In this document: positions 24,457-33,489 of the stretch, in pieces
How positions within the stretch are numbered: position 1 is the stretch's first letter
How the letters are laid out: every line of letters begins with the position of its first letter
NCBI GenBank assembly: GCA_944382835.1
Contig: CALWNP010000009.1
Location: 1-64,000 of the forward strand
Length of the DNA: 64,000 nucleotides
Reading direction: 5' to 3'
Source of the DNA: an uncultured Gemmiger sp.
GTDB lineage: Bacteria; Bacillota; Clostridia; Oscillospirales; Ruminococcaceae
The notes under the pieces: model-generated
Seen by the model: only the letters and a program-made list of their open reading frames with translations
Told to the model about the DNA's origin: nothing
Databases searched by the model: none
Translations under genes and position numbers: made by a program

Positions 24457-25395
24457 TCAGCGGGAGAGACGGGCCAGCAGCCGCACCCGGAGGGTGGGCA
24501 GCAGCGGCGGATGGGCGGGGGGCAGACAGCAGAGCCGGTGCACCCGGCCCAGCGGCGGAAACGCCTGGTGGCGGGTATAGTAGCGATAGAGCACCGCCAG
24601 CTGCCGGGCCTTGCCCTGGCCGGGCAGATGGAGGATGCAGACCGGGTCCAGGCAGTAGTTGGTGCTGACAAAGTAGAACCGGGCCCCCAGCCAGTAGCGG
24701 AAGATGTAGGCGTTGGCCGCCCGCACCGGCTGCCCGGCCAGCAGGCTGCGGTAGGCGGCGGCGCAGGTCACCGCCTCGTCCCCCTCGTGGGGGGTCAGCC
24801 CCACCGCCTGCATCCGGGCAAAAACCTGGGCGCAGAGGCCGGCGAAGGCTTGCAGCCGCGGCTTGCTGCCGCAGAGCAGTTCCCCGCCGAAATGGGTCAG
24901 GGTATGGGGCGCGCCTTCGGGCCAGAGGGCGTCGTAGTTGCGGCTGATGGCGGCGGTCATCTGCTGGCTGGCGGCGTGGGGCACCTGGTAGAGCAGCACC
25001 GCCTCGTCGGCCTCCCGCCAGAGATCGGTGTAGGGGTGCTGGGTGAAGGTGTCCACATCCAGCAGCAGCGCCCGGTCAAAGGCCCGGTGTTCCAGCACCC
25101 AGTCCAGGGCGCAGAGCTTGTAGAAGGCCAGCGACCACTCCAGCGCCCCATCCACCCGGTAGCGGTCAAAGGGGCAGAGCCAGGTTTCCACCCCGGCCTC
25201 GGCCAGCTGGCCGGCGTAGGGCGGGGGCACCGGGACGTTGGTCACCAGGGCGGTGGTGCAGCCGGGGTTCTGCCGGGCGGCGCTGACCAGCGACACCACA
25301 ATGCAGCGGTAGTAGAGATCGCTGCCCAGGTTGGCGTCGCTGCCCTCGCGGTAGCCCGCCAGGGTGGCAAAGGCGCCGAAAATCAGATTTCCCAT
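24457..25395 (-). CDS. Putative GT-A glycosyltransferase, GT8-like
   Basis: The 312-residue soluble protein has a nucleotide-sugar-transferase-like layout. The N-terminal MGNLIFGAFATLAGY strand is followed by KLCALDWVL and RALLLDVDTFTQH, with a DxD pair at Asp113/Asp115, and later by FGGELLCGS. This resembles family 8 and related transferases; the donor cannot be named. It lies 21 bases upstream of the GtrII-like gene on the same strand, suggesting a three-gene glycan cassette (inference). Confidence 0.6.
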   Translation of the reverse strand: MGNLIFGAFATLAGYREGSDANLGSDLYYRCIVVSLVSAARQNPGCTTALVTNVPVPPPYAGQLAEAGVETWLCPFDRYRVDGALEWSLAFYKLCALDWVLEHRAFDRALLLDVDTFTQHPYTDLWREADEAVLLYQVPHAASQQMTAAISRNYDALWPEGAPHTLTHFGGELLCGSKPRLQAFAGLCAQVFARMQAVGLTPHEGDEAVTCAAAYRSLLAGQPVRAANAYIFRYWLGARFYFVSTNYCLDPVCILHLPGQGKARQLAVLYRYYTRHQAFPPLGRVHRLCCLPPAHPPLLPTLRVRLLARLSR

Positions 25396-25433
25396 CCTTT
25401 TGTTCCCCTTCCGTGCGGTGTTGGGCAGAAAAC

Positions 25434-25475
25434 CGAAAAAAGCCTCCGCGATGGGCGGGGGCTTTGGGTGATCCA
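25434..25475 (-). terminator. leuS terminator
   Basis: AGCCCCCGC pairs with GCGGAGGCT, followed by TTTTTT on the minus strand, immediately after the leuS stop. It ends the long housekeeping block. Confidence 0.85.
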
Positions 25476-25476
25476 G

Positions 25477-27897
25477 TTACTTGGCGGCCAGGTTGACCAG
25501 CTTGCCCTTGACATAGATCTCCTTGACGATGGTCTTGCCTTCCAGGGCGGCAGCCACGGCGGGCTCGGCCTTGGCGCGGGCGATGGCATCGGCCTGCTCG
25601 ATGTCGGTGGGAACGGTCAGACGGGCCTTGACCTTGCCGTTGACCTGCACCGCAATCTCCACCGTCTGCTCGACGCACTTGGCGGGGTCGTAGACAGGCC
25701 AGGAGGTGTGGGCGATCTGATCGGGGAAGCCGGCCTGCTGCCAGAGCTCCTCGGTGATGTGGGGCGCGAAGGGGTTGAGGAGGATCAGCAGGGTGCGGAA
25801 CTCCTCCCGGGTGGCGCCGCCGTTGTCGTACAGGGTGTTGACCAGGATCATCAGCTGAGCGATGGCGGTGTTGGCCTTGAGGGAGTCGATGTCCTCGCCC
25901 ACCTTCTTGATGGTGCGGTGGAGGGTGGCCTCGATGGTCGGGCGGACGCCCTCACCCTCGACGATCTTGTCGCCCAGGGCCCAGATCCGCTCCAGGAACC
26001 GCTTGCAGCCCTTGATGGAGGAGGTGTTCCAGGGAGCGGCCTTCTCGAAGTCGCCGATGAACATTTCGTACAGACGCATGGTGTCGGCGCCGTACTCGTT
26101 GACGATGTCGTCGGGGTTGACCACGTTGCCGCGGCTCTTGGACATCTTTTCGCCGTTCTCGCCCAGGATCATGCCGTGGCTGGTCCGCTTGCGGTAGGGC
26201 TCGGCGGTGGGAACCACCCCGATGTCATAGAGGAACTTGTGCCAGAACCGGCTGTACAGCAGGTGCAGGGTGGTGTGTTCCATGCCGCCGTTGTACCAGT
26301 CCACCGGGCTCCAGTATTCCAGCGCTTCCTTGCTGGCCAGCTCCTTGGTGTTGTGGGGATCGCAGTAGCGCAGGAAGTACCAGCTGGACCCTGCCCACTG
26401 GGGCATGGTGTCGGTCTCCCGCTTGGCGGGGCCGCCGCAGCAGGGGCAGGTGGTGTTGACCCAGTCGGTGTGGCGGGCCAGCGGGCTCTCGCCGTCGGGG
26501 CCGGGCTCAAAGTCGGTGATTTCGGGCAGGCGCAGGGGCAGCTCGCTCTCGGGGATGGGCTGCCAGCCGCACTTCTCACAGTAGACCATGGGGATGGGCT
26601 CGCCCCAATAGCGCTGGCGGCTGAAGACCCAGTCCCGCAGCTTGAAGTTGACCTTCTTGCCGCCCTTGTGGTTCTCCTCCAGCCAGGCGTACATCTTCTC
26701 CTTGGCATCCTCCACAGACAGGCCGTCCAGGAAGCCGGAGTTGACCAGGGTGCCGGTGGCCACATCGGTGAAGGCCGCCTCGTCCAGGTTGGACGGGGTC
26801 TTGCCCTTGACCACCTCGATGATGGGCAGGCCGAACTTCTTGGCGAACTCCCAGTCACGGGTGTCGTGGGCGGGCACCGCCATGATGGCGCCGGTGCCGT
26901 AGGTGGCCAGGACGTAGTCCGAGATGAAGATGGGGACCACCTTGCCGTTGACAGGGTTGATGGCCTCGACGCCCTCGATCTTGACGCCGGTCTTGTCCTT
27001 GTTGAGCTCGGTGCGCTCGAAGTCGCTCTTGCGGGCGGCCTCCTCCTGGTAGGCGGTGATGGCCTCGGGGTTGCGGATCAGGCCGGCCTTCATCCACTTG
27101 TCGATGTAGGCATGCTCGGGGGAGACAACCATGTAGGTGCAGCCGAAGAGGGTGTCGGCCCGGGTGGTGTAGACGGTGAGGGCATCGCCGGTGGTGGTGT
27201 CGAAGGTGATCTCGGCGCCGTGGCTACGGCCGATCCAGTTGCGCTGCTGGACCTTGATGCGGTCCAGATAGTCCACCTGGTCCAGGTCATCGATGAGGCG
27301 GTCGGCGTAAGCGGTGATCTTGAGCATCCACTGGCTCTTGACCCGCTGGACCACCGGGGAGTGGCAGCGCTCGCAGCAGCCGTCCACGACCTCCTCGTTG
27401 GCCAAAACCACCTTGCAGCCGGTGCACCAGTTGACGGTGGTCTCCTTCTTGTAGGCCAGGCCCTTCTTGTAGAGCTGCAGGAAGATCCACTGGGTCCACT
27501 TGTAGTATTCGGGATCGGTGGTGTTGATCTCCCGGTCCCAGTCAAAGGAGAGGCCCAGGGCCTTGAGCTGGCTCTTGAACCGGGCCACGTTCTTGGCGGT
27601 GACGATCTCGGGGTTGATGTGGTTCTTCAGGGCATAGTTCTCGGTGGGCAGACCGAAGGCGTCCCAGCCCATGGGGTAGAGGACGTTGTAGCCCTGCAGC
27701 CGTTTTTTGCGGCAGATGATGTCCATGGCGGTGTAGCTGCGGGGATGGCCCACATGCAGGCCCTGCCCCGAAGGGTAGGGGAACTCGACCAGGCCGTAGA
27801 ACTTGGGCTTGGAATGATCAATCTCGGCATGGAAGGTGTGCTGGTCCTCCCACACCTTCTGCCACTTGGCTTCCACTGCTTTGAAATCGTACTTCAC
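25477..27897 (-). CDS. leuS: Leucyl-tRNA synthetase
   Basis: This class I synthetase charges tRNA-Leu. I read a GTG start at 27897 ([13 protein letters not shown], 806 aa, the usual Firmicutes length) because GAGGGGAG lies ten bases upstream. An ATG at 27921 would overlap rsfS and has no site. HVGH is at residues 48-51 and [16 protein letters not shown] is the KMSKS loop. A CP1 editing domain ([18 protein letters not shown]) and zinc-type cysteine pairs (CTGCK, CCERCHS) are present. It is the last gene of the block yhbY-nadD-yqeK-LCP-rsfS-leuS. Confidence 0.96.
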   Translation of the reverse strand: MKYDFKAVEAKWQKVWEDQHTFHAEIDHSKPKFYGLVEFPYPSGQGLHVGHPRSYTAMDIICRKKRLQGYNVLYPMGWDAFGLPTENYALKNHINPEIVTAKNVARFKSQLKALGLSFDWDREINTTDPEYYKWTQWIFLQLYKKGLAYKKETTVNWCTGCKVVLANEEVVDGCCERCHSPVVQRVKSQWMLKITAYADRLIDDLDQVDYLDRIKVQQRNWIGRSHGAEITFDTTTGDALTVYTTRADTLFGCTYMVVSPEHAYIDKWMKAGLIRNPEAITAYQEEAARKSDFERTELNKDKTGVKIEGVEAINPVNGKVVPIFISDYVLATYGTGAIMAVPAHDTRDWEFAKKFGLPIIEVVKGKTPSNLDEAAFTDVATGTLVNSGFLDGLSVEDAKEKMYAWLEENHKGGKKVNFKLRDWVFSRQRYWGEPIPMVYCEKCGWQPIPESELPLRLPEITDFEPGPDGESPLARHTDWVNTTCPCCGGPAKRETDTMPQWAGSSWYFLRYCDPHNTKELASKEALEYWSPVDWYNGGMEHTTLHLLYSRFWHKFLYDIGVVPTAEPYRKRTSHGMILGENGEKMSKSRGNVVNPDDIVNEYGADTMRLYEMFIGDFEKAAPWNTSSIKGCKRFLERIWALGDKIVEGEGVRPTIEATLHRTIKKVGEDIDSLKANTAIAQLMILVNTLYDNGGATREEFRTLLILLNPFAPHITEELWQQAGFPDQIAHTSWPVYDPAKCVEQTVEIAVQVNGKVKARLTVPTDIEQADAIARAKAEPAVAAALEGKTIVKEIYVKGKLVNLAAK

Positions 27898-27913
27898 GGT
27901 GTGTTTACTCCCC

Positions 27914-28297
27914 TCATACATTATCTGCCCCGCCGTCGGGTTCCGGGCGCATCCACTCGGATGCGGGGACCTCCTTGGCGTCGGCCCACAGGTGCTCCAG
28001 ATCGTAGTAATCGTGAGCCTCCTGGGTGAAGACATGAACAATGACGCTGCCGTAGTCCAGCAGAATCCACCGCTTGCCGTCATGGCCCTCGGTGCGCAGG
28101 ACGTTGACCCCCAGCTGCCCCAGGCGGAAATCCGCCTCGTCGGCCAGGGCGCCCACATGGGTGGTGGAGGTGCCGGTGGCGATGACAAAGTATTCGGTCA
28201 CCGTGGTCAGATCCTCCACCTCCAGGATCTTGATGCCCAGGGCCTTCTTGGCGTCCAGGGCACGGGCCAGTTCAATCGCAAGTGCCTTGCTTTCCAT
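27914..28297 (-). CDS. rsfS: Ribosomal silencing factor RsfS
   Basis: RsfS (YbeB/Iojap family) binds ribosomal protein L14 and blocks subunit joining in starvation. The 127 residues contain the family core: ITEVEDLT-like [50 protein letters not shown] and [12 protein letters not shown]. Placement after yqeK/LCP and before leuS is the standard Clostridia order. The ATG at 28297 has a GGAGATATCT site. Confidence 0.95.
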   Translation of the reverse strand: MESKALAIELARALDAKKALGIKILEVEDLTTVTEYFVIATGTSTTHVGALADEADFRLGQLGVNVLRTEGHDGKRWILLDYGSVIVHVFTQEAHDYYDLEHLWADAKEVPASEWMRPEPDGGADNV

Positions 28298-28318
28298 AGA
28301 TATCTCCTTACTGCGGGG

Positions 28319-30301
28319 TCAGGCCGCGGGTTGGGCCTCACCGCCGTCGGTGGTTTCGGTGCTCGTGGCACCCTCGGTGCCGTCGGTTGCCTCGGTGCCG
28401 TCGGTGGCCTCCGAGCTGGTCACATCATAGACGTCGGTGGTCACCGAGTTGTCGATGTTGTCGTTCTGCTGGGCGTCGGCGATCTCCTCGTTCAGACTGC
28501 CCATGAACTGGATGCTGGAATCGGTGGGGGTGCGGCCGGAGACGTCCACCAGGTCATCCCGGACCCCCAGGGAGCTGGGATCGATGGGTCCCAGGTTCTC
28601 CCGGAAATAGTTGTTGAGCAGGTCGGCGGTGCCCTGGCGGTCCACCACCACCACGTCGTTGTTGCTGCCGATGGGGTAGTAGATCTGGCCCATATACACC
28701 GGGATCTGGCACATCATGATGTGGTCGCTGGTAATGTTCAGCATGCTCACCGCCACGCTGACCAGGTCGGTGACGTTGAGGTCGGTCTCCATATAGGAGA
28801 CGAAGACCGGCAGCAGTTTGGCGATATCCCAGACGTTCATGCTGCGCAGCCGGGCGAAGAGGGCGGCGTAGAAGTACCGCTGCATGTTCAGACGGCCGAT
28901 GTCGGAGTCGGCATAGATGTGGCGGGTGCGCAGGAAGAACTCGGCTGCGTCGCCGTCCATGGTCTGGTAGCCGGCATCCAGATGGCTGCCGTTGTAGTCC
29001 ATCTCCTGGGGCACATAGACCTGGATGCCGCCGAAGGTGTCGATCATCTGGGTCAGGGCTTCCAGCCGGACCGAGATATAGCCGTCCACCGGCAGACCGA
29101 ACTGGTCATAGACCAGCTGGGCCAGGGCGCTGATGTTGTTGTTGCCGTTGGTGCCCTGGGTCTTGGCCACCCCGTTGATCATATAGTTGGCCGAGACGCT
29201 GGCGTCATCGGTGACCAGGATGTTGCGGGGAATCTGGAGCATCCGCACATCCCCGGTCTCGTTGTTGAAGTGGAGGTAGAGGATCATGTCGGTGAGGCCG
29301 TCGTTGGACTGGCTGTCCTCGCCGCTGCCGTCCTCGGTGGAGCGGTCCACGCCCACCACCAGAATGTTGTACTCCTTGCCGGCGTACTCCTTGGGGGTGT
29401 TGATGAGCTCGCTGATGGAGATGGAACCGGCCTCGGGGGCGATGGCCCGCAGGATGAAGAAGGCGGTGCCGGCAAAGATCAGCACGATGGCCAGCAGGGT
29501 GCCCAGCAGGGCCTTCCACCAGCCGCCCTTCTTTTTCTTTTTGCCGCCCTTTCCGCCGCCGGAACCGCCGGCGCCGCCTTTTCCGCCCCGGCCCTGTTTG
29601 GGGCCCTTGGGGGGCTGGTCGGCCCCGCCGCCGCTGCGGCCGGAACGGCCCGCCGAGGCCGAGGCCCCGCCGGAGGGGGAAGCGCGGTGGACGTGGGAGG
29701 CTGCGGCCTGGGGCGCCGCCTGGGCTGCCTGGGCCGCCTGCGCCGCGGGCTTGGCCGGTTCGGCAAAGCTCTGGTCGGCGTTGACATCATAGTGCTGGCG
29801 CTGGGCCTGGGTCTTGTTCAGGTCCAGCTGGCGGATCTGGGGGGCCGCCGAGGAGGGCGCCCGGTGCACCACCCGGCGCTGCTGGGGCGCCGCGGCGGCG
29901 GACTGCATCCGGTGCTGTTCCGCCTGGCGGCGCAGGGCCATGGCCTGGCGCTGGGCGCGGGTCAGCCCCTGGTCCCCCTCCACATAGCTGGTGGGGGTCT
30001 GGGGCTGGGCAGCCATCTGGGCCTGGGCCTGGGCGCGGGCCGCCTGCTGGGCTGCCCGGCGGGCTTCCACATCGCTCTGGCTGACCCGGGGCACCGACTG
30101 GGTGCGGCGGGCACGGGCCGCCTGGGCAGCGGCCGCCTGGGCCTGACGGCGGGCCTCCTCATACTGTTCCTGGCTCAGCACGCTGGAACGGCTTTGGGCG
30201 GTGGAGACGGTACGCCGGATCTGGTTGGCGGACTGTGCATCGCCCGCATGGTATACGTTGCGCTGCGCATCGCCGGTATTCAGCTTGCGAGGCTCGCTCA
30301 T
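28319..30301 (-). CDS. LytR-CpsA-Psr family wall-polymer ligase with a long cytoplasmic tail
   Basis: LCP enzymes transfer wall teichoic acids or other polymers from lipid carrier to peptidoglycan. The catalytic domain (about residues 310-560) shows NILVVGVDRS, LTDMILYLHF, MLQIPRNILV, VAKTQGTNGN-type and SDIGRLNMQRYF blocks with the usual Asp and Arg residues. One membrane helix is at 262-285. The unusual part is residues 1-260: Ala/Gln/Arg-rich repeats and then a Gly/Lys-rich stretch before the helix, all predicted to be cytoplasmic and disordered. It sits between yqeK and rsfS, as often seen in Clostridia. Confidence 0.92.
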   Translation of the reverse strand: MSEPRKLNTGDAQRNVYHAGDAQSANQIRRTVSTAQSRSSVLSQEQYEEARRQAQAAAAQAARARRTQSVPRVSQSDVEARRAAQQAARAQAQAQMAAQPQTPTSYVEGDQGLTRAQRQAMALRRQAEQHRMQSAAAAPQQRRVVHRAPSSAAPQIRQLDLNKTQAQRQHYDVNADQSFAEPAKPAAQAAQAAQAAPQAAASHVHRASPSGGASASAGRSGRSGGGADQPPKGPKQGRGGKGGAGGSGGGKGGKKKKKGGWWKALLGTLLAIVLIFAGTAFFILRAIAPEAGSISISELINTPKEYAGKEYNILVVGVDRSTEDGSGEDSQSNDGLTDMILYLHFNNETGDVRMLQIPRNILVTDDASVSANYMINGVAKTQGTNGNNNISALAQLVYDQFGLPVDGYISVRLEALTQMIDTFGGIQVYVPQEMDYNGSHLDAGYQTMDGDAAEFFLRTRHIYADSDIGRLNMQRYFYAALFARLRSMNVWDIAKLLPVFVSYMETDLNVTDLVSVAVSMLNITSDHIMMCQIPVYMGQIYYPIGSNNDVVVVDRQGTADLLNNYFRENLGPIDPSSLGVRDDLVDVSGRTPTDSSIQFMGSLNEEIADAQQNDNIDNSVTTDVYDVTSSEATDGTEATDGTEGATSTETTDGGEAQPAA

Positions 30302-30344
30302 GGATCGTTCCTCCCTTTTTTACAAGTTCCCAAGGACGCTGCCC

Positions 30345-30914
30345 TCAGGCGTGTACAGTCTTGCGAAGGTCCCGAAGGGCGGCGAGGGTTTCCTCGTCCA
30401 TCGGGCCGCCTTTTTTCTCAACAAACGCCACCGTCCGCTCCATGGCATGGAGCAGCGCCCGGTCCAGATCCTCCATCTCCTCCTTGCGCAGTTCCTCCAC
30501 GCCGGGGAAGTCCCGCTCGGCGCTGGTCATGTCGGCCATATAGAGGATCTTGTCCAGCAGGGTCATGCCGGCCTTGCCGGTGGTGTGGCACCGGATGGCG
30601 CTGAGGATTTCGGGGTCGGTGACCCCCCACTGGGTCTCGCAGAGAATGGCGGCCGCCAGGCCGTGCCAGACCGGTTCGGGACGGGATGCGGCATTTTTTG
30701 CTATTATAGCATTGTCCCGAAAAATCTGCAACATATCCGCCCGGGGCAGTTCCTTGGCGCTGTCGTGCAAAAGTGCTGCCAGAGCGGCCTTTTCGGGGTC
30801 AGCACCGTAGCGCTCGGCCAGCTTGACGGCCATTTTTTTTACATTGATGGTGTGGCGGTAGCGTTTTTCGCTCAGCCGCTTTTTGACCAGCTGTTTGGCT
30901 TCTTCACAGGTCAT
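30345..30914 (-). CDS. yqeK: HD-domain phosphohydrolase YqeK
   Basis: YqeK proteins are HD-superfamily hydrolases of diadenosine tetraphosphate (symmetrical Ap4A cleavage). The 189-residue protein carries RYRHTINVKKMAVKLAERYG, the HD pair in ALLHDSAKEL, and HGLAAAILCE and IRCHTTGKAGMTLLDKILYMADM, the metal-binding histidines and aspartate. The start ATG at 30914 overlaps the nadD stop by four bases, with AAAGGAAGA upstream. The nadD-yqeK pairing is conserved in Firmicutes. Confidence 0.93.
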   Translation of the reverse strand: MTCEEAKQLVKKRLSEKRYRHTINVKKMAVKLAERYGADPEKAALAALLHDSAKELPRADMLQIFRDNAIIAKNAASRPEPVWHGLAAAILCETQWGVTDPEILSAIRCHTTGKAGMTLLDKILYMADMTSAERDFPGVEELRKEEMEDLDRALLHAMERTVAFVEKKGGPMDEETLAALRDLRKTVHA

Positions 30915-31546
30915 GGCTCGTTCTTCCTTTCCCTTGTGCCGTCCGGCCGGGGCGGCTGATACAGGTGATGTTCCCGGATGATCCGGCCCACCGGCGGGGG
31001 CAGCAGCGCCTCCATCTGGGCCCCGGTGTACCGCCCGGCCCGGATGTCCCGGGAGGCGCAGGGCACCGGACGGGCACCGGCAAAGAGAATCCGTCCTCCC
31101 TGGGCCCGCAGGGCATCGGCGGCCCGGTGGAGGGCATCCCCCTCGCCGGGGGCCCGGCTCTGGACCACCAGGGTGGCCAGGGCCAGGATGTCCTGCCAGC
31201 GCACCCAGGCGGTGAAGCTGGTGAGCATGTCGCTGCCCACGCAGAGGTAGAGTTCGGCGTCCGGCCAGCGGCGGCGGAGCATCTCCAGGGTCAGGATGGT
31301 GTAGCTGCGCCCGCCCTGGTCGATCTCCCAGCGGCTGACCTCGATCTCCTTGCCCAGGGCGTGGAAACAGTCGCACATGGCCAGCCGCAGCTCGGCGGGG
31401 GTGGTGCTGGCGGCCTTATGGGGCGGGGTACCCGCCGGCATGACAATGACATGGTCGGGCCGGACGGCGGCAATGGAGGCCCGCAGATTGTTCAGATGCC
31501 CCACATGCGGGGGGTCAAAGGTGCCGCCGTAGAGCAGGACCTTCAC
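30911..31546 (-). CDS. nadD: Nicotinate-nucleotide adenylyltransferase NadD
   Basis: NadD adenylates nicotinate mononucleotide in NAD synthesis. VKVLLYGGTFDPPHVGHLNNL is the nucleotidyltransferase signature (GTFDPxHxGH), VIVMPAGTPPHK follows, and the C-terminal region has CASRDIRAG, the ISSTxIR-like motif. The start is read as GTG at 31546 (211 aa), overlapping the yhbY stop by four bases (GTGA); the upstream extension is not protein-like. Confidence 0.93.
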   Translation of the reverse strand: MKVLLYGGTFDPPHVGHLNNLRASIAAVRPDHVIVMPAGTPPHKAASTTPAELRLAMCDCFHALGKEIEVSRWEIDQGGRSYTILTLEMLRRRWPDAELYLCVGSDMLTSFTAWVRWQDILALATLVVQSRAPGEGDALHRAADALRAQGGRILFAGARPVPCASRDIRAGRYTGAQMEALLPPPVGRIIREHHLYQPPRPDGTRERKNEP

Positions 31547-31851
31547 CGCTTGAGCAGGTCGGCGTAGGCAGAGTCCTTGTCCTTGCGGCGGAAGAGGACA
31601 AACTTGCGGCCGATCACCTGCACACACTGGGCCCCGGTGCGCTGGACCAGCAGGTCGGCGGCCTCCCGGGGGGAGTATTCGCTGGTTTCCAGCACCTTGA
31701 GCTTGATCAGTTCCCGGGCAGCGAGGCATTTGTCCACCGCCTGGACCAGATTGTCGTCGATTTCACCCTTGCCGATCTGGAAGACCGGGTCCATGGTGTT
31801 GGCCGCCCCGCGCAGGGCGGCGCGCTGTTTGCTGGTGAGTTGGATCTCCAT
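31543..31851 (-). CDS. yhbY: CRM-domain RNA-binding protein YhbY
   Basis: The 102-residue protein is a single CRM domain, associated with assembly of the large ribosomal subunit. It shows LTSKQRAALRGAANTMDPVFQIGKG in the N-terminal half, IKLKVLETSEYSPREAADLL in the middle, and a GxxFVLFRRKD end. AAAGGAAC precedes the ATG at 31851. It is coupled to nadD by a GTGA overlap. Confidence 0.93.
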   Translation of the reverse strand: MEIQLTSKQRAALRGAANTMDPVFQIGKGEIDDNLVQAVDKCLAARELIKLKVLETSEYSPREAADLLVQRTGAQCVQVIGRKFVLFRRKDKDSAYADLLKR

Positions 31852-31888
31852 AGGATGGTTCCTTTCTGATTCTCTATCTGTTAGGATT

Positions 31889-32521
31889 TCAGTTTCCGGC
31901 CAGAAAATCCCCCAGCCGCGCTTCCAGCGCCTCCATGGCGCGGCCGCGGTGGCTGATGGCGTCCTTTTCGGCGTCGGCCAGCTGGGCGTAGCTGCGCCCG
32001 TCGGTGTTGGGGGCGGTGCCGGTGGACGTGCCCACCCGGTCAGGGATAAAGAGGGGGTCATAGCCGAAGCCGTTGTCCCCCCGGCAGCGGGTGTCCACCC
32101 GGCCGGGGCACTCCCCCTCCACCGTCAGGGTGCGGCCGTCGGGCAGGATCAGGCAGACCGCCGAGACAAACCGGGCGGCGCGCTGTCCCGCCGGGACCTC
32201 CTTCATCTCGGCCAGCAGCTTGCGGTTGTTGGCCTCGTCGTCCCCGTGGACCCCGGCATACCGGGCGCTGTACACCCCCGGGGCGCCCCCCAGGGCGTCC
32301 ACGCAGAGACCGGAGTCGTCGGCCACGGTGGGCAGGCCGGTGGCCTTGCAGAAGGCTTCGGCCTTGATGCGGGCGTTTTCGGCAAAGGTGGTGCCGGTCT
32401 CCTCGGGGTCCAGCTCCACCCCCAGTTCCCGCAGGCTTTTGACCTGGCAGCCCATCCGTTCCAGGATGCGGCGCAGTTCCCGGAGCTTGCCGGGGTTGTT
32501 GGTGGCGGCGCAGACGGTCAT
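31889..32521 (-). CDS. rdgB: XTP/dITP pyrophosphatase, RdgB/HAM1 family
   Basis: This housecleaning enzyme hydrolyses XTP, ITP and dITP so they do not enter nucleic acids. The 210 residues show TNNPGKLRELRRIL, ETGTTFAENARIKAEAF, ADDSGLCVDALGGAPGVYSARYAG and GFGYDPLFIPD, all diagnostic. Its start overlaps the ftsY stop by four bases, so it is translationally coupled to ftsY. Confidence 0.96.
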   Translation of the reverse strand: MTVCAATNNPGKLRELRRILERMGCQVKSLRELGVELDPEETGTTFAENARIKAEAFCKATGLPTVADDSGLCVDALGGAPGVYSARYAGVHGDDEANNRKLLAEMKEVPAGQRAARFVSAVCLILPDGRTLTVEGECPGRVDTRCRGDNGFGYDPLFIPDRVGTSTGTAPNTDGRSYAQLADAEKDAISHRGRAMEALEARLGDFLAGN

Positions 32522-33465
32522 TGTGCTTCCTCCTCGTGATGGGGCACCTCGGGCAGAAGGGCCTCGCTGAAATCGGTGGCCGAGAAGAAGATCAGATCAT
32601 CGATCTTCTCCCCCACCCCCACAAACCGGATGGGCAGGCCCAGCTTTTCGTGGACCCCGATGATGCAGCCGCCCTTGGGGGTGCCGTCCAGCTTGGTGAG
32701 CACCACGCCGGTGGCGCCGGCGGCCTTGCAGAATTCCTCGGCCTGGCTGATGGCGTTCTGACCGGTGATGGCGTCCAGCACCAGCAGCACCTCCAGGCTG
32801 GCCTCGGGGCTGGCCTTCTTGACGCTGCGGGAGATCTTGCCCAGCTCGTCCATCAGCCCCTTCTTGTTGTGCAGACGGCCGGCGGTGTCGGCAATGACCA
32901 TGTCATAGCCCCGGGCGTGGGCGGACTGGACCGCGTCAAAGATGACGGCGGCGGGGTCGGCTCCCTCGCCGGCCTTGACCAGCGGCACCCCGGCCCGGTC
33001 GGCCCAGAGCTCCAGCTGCTCGCTGGCGGCGGCCCGGAAGGTGTCCCCGGCGGCCAGCATGACCTTGCGGCCCAGATCCTTATAAAGGTAGGCCAGCTTG
33101 GCGATGGTGGTGGTCTTGCCCACCCCGTTGACCCCGATGACCAGGATCACCGCCGGCTTGCCGCTCAGGTCCATCTCGTCCCGGGGGGAGATCTCCAGCC
33201 GGATGATCTCCCGCAGTGCCTTGAGGGCCTGATCGCCGGTTTTCAGGTGCTGGGCTTCCACCTGGTCCCGCAGCTCGTCCACCAGGCGGACGGCGCAGGA
33301 GGGGCCCACATCGGCCAGAATCAGCTGTTCCTCCAGATCGTTGTAGAGATCGTCGTCGATCTGGGAGTTGGTGAGGGTGTTGACAATCCGGGTGAAAAAG
33401 CCGGTGCGGGTCTTTTCCAGCCCGTCCTCCAGCTTCTTTTTGCGAAACGCATCAAAAAGGCCCAT
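32518..33465 (-). CDS. ftsY: Signal recognition particle receptor FtsY
   Basis: FtsY is the SRP receptor GTPase that delivers ribosomes making membrane proteins to the translocon. The 315-residue protein is the short NG form without a long acidic A domain. It has a four-helix N domain, then GVNGVGKTTTIAKLAYLY (P-loop), DTFRAAASEQLE, ADTAGRLHNKKGLM and LTKLDGTPKGGCI. GGAGG lies before the ATG. Gene order rnc-smc-ftsY is classic for Firmicutes. Confidence 0.97.
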   Translation of the reverse strand: MGLFDAFRKKKLEDGLEKTRTGFFTRIVNTLTNSQIDDDLYNDLEEQLILADVGPSCAVRLVDELRDQVEAQHLKTGDQALKALREIIRLEISPRDEMDLSGKPAVILVIGVNGVGKTTTIAKLAYLYKDLGRKVMLAAGDTFRAAASEQLELWADRAGVPLVKAGEGADPAAVIFDAVQSAHARGYDMVIADTAGRLHNKKGLMDELGKISRSVKKASPEASLEVLLVLDAITGQNAISQAEEFCKAAGATGVVLTKLDGTPKGGCIIGVHEKLGLPIRFVGVGEKIDDLIFFSATDFSEALLPEVPHHEEEAQ

Positions 33466-33489
33466 GGGGGGTTCCTCCTATCTCGTTGG

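Noticed and set aside
24025..28029. Plus-strand open frame of 1334 codons opposite leuS and neighbours
   Set aside because: Antisense shadow of leuS and the glycosyltransferase genes; no start site and no recognisable domain.
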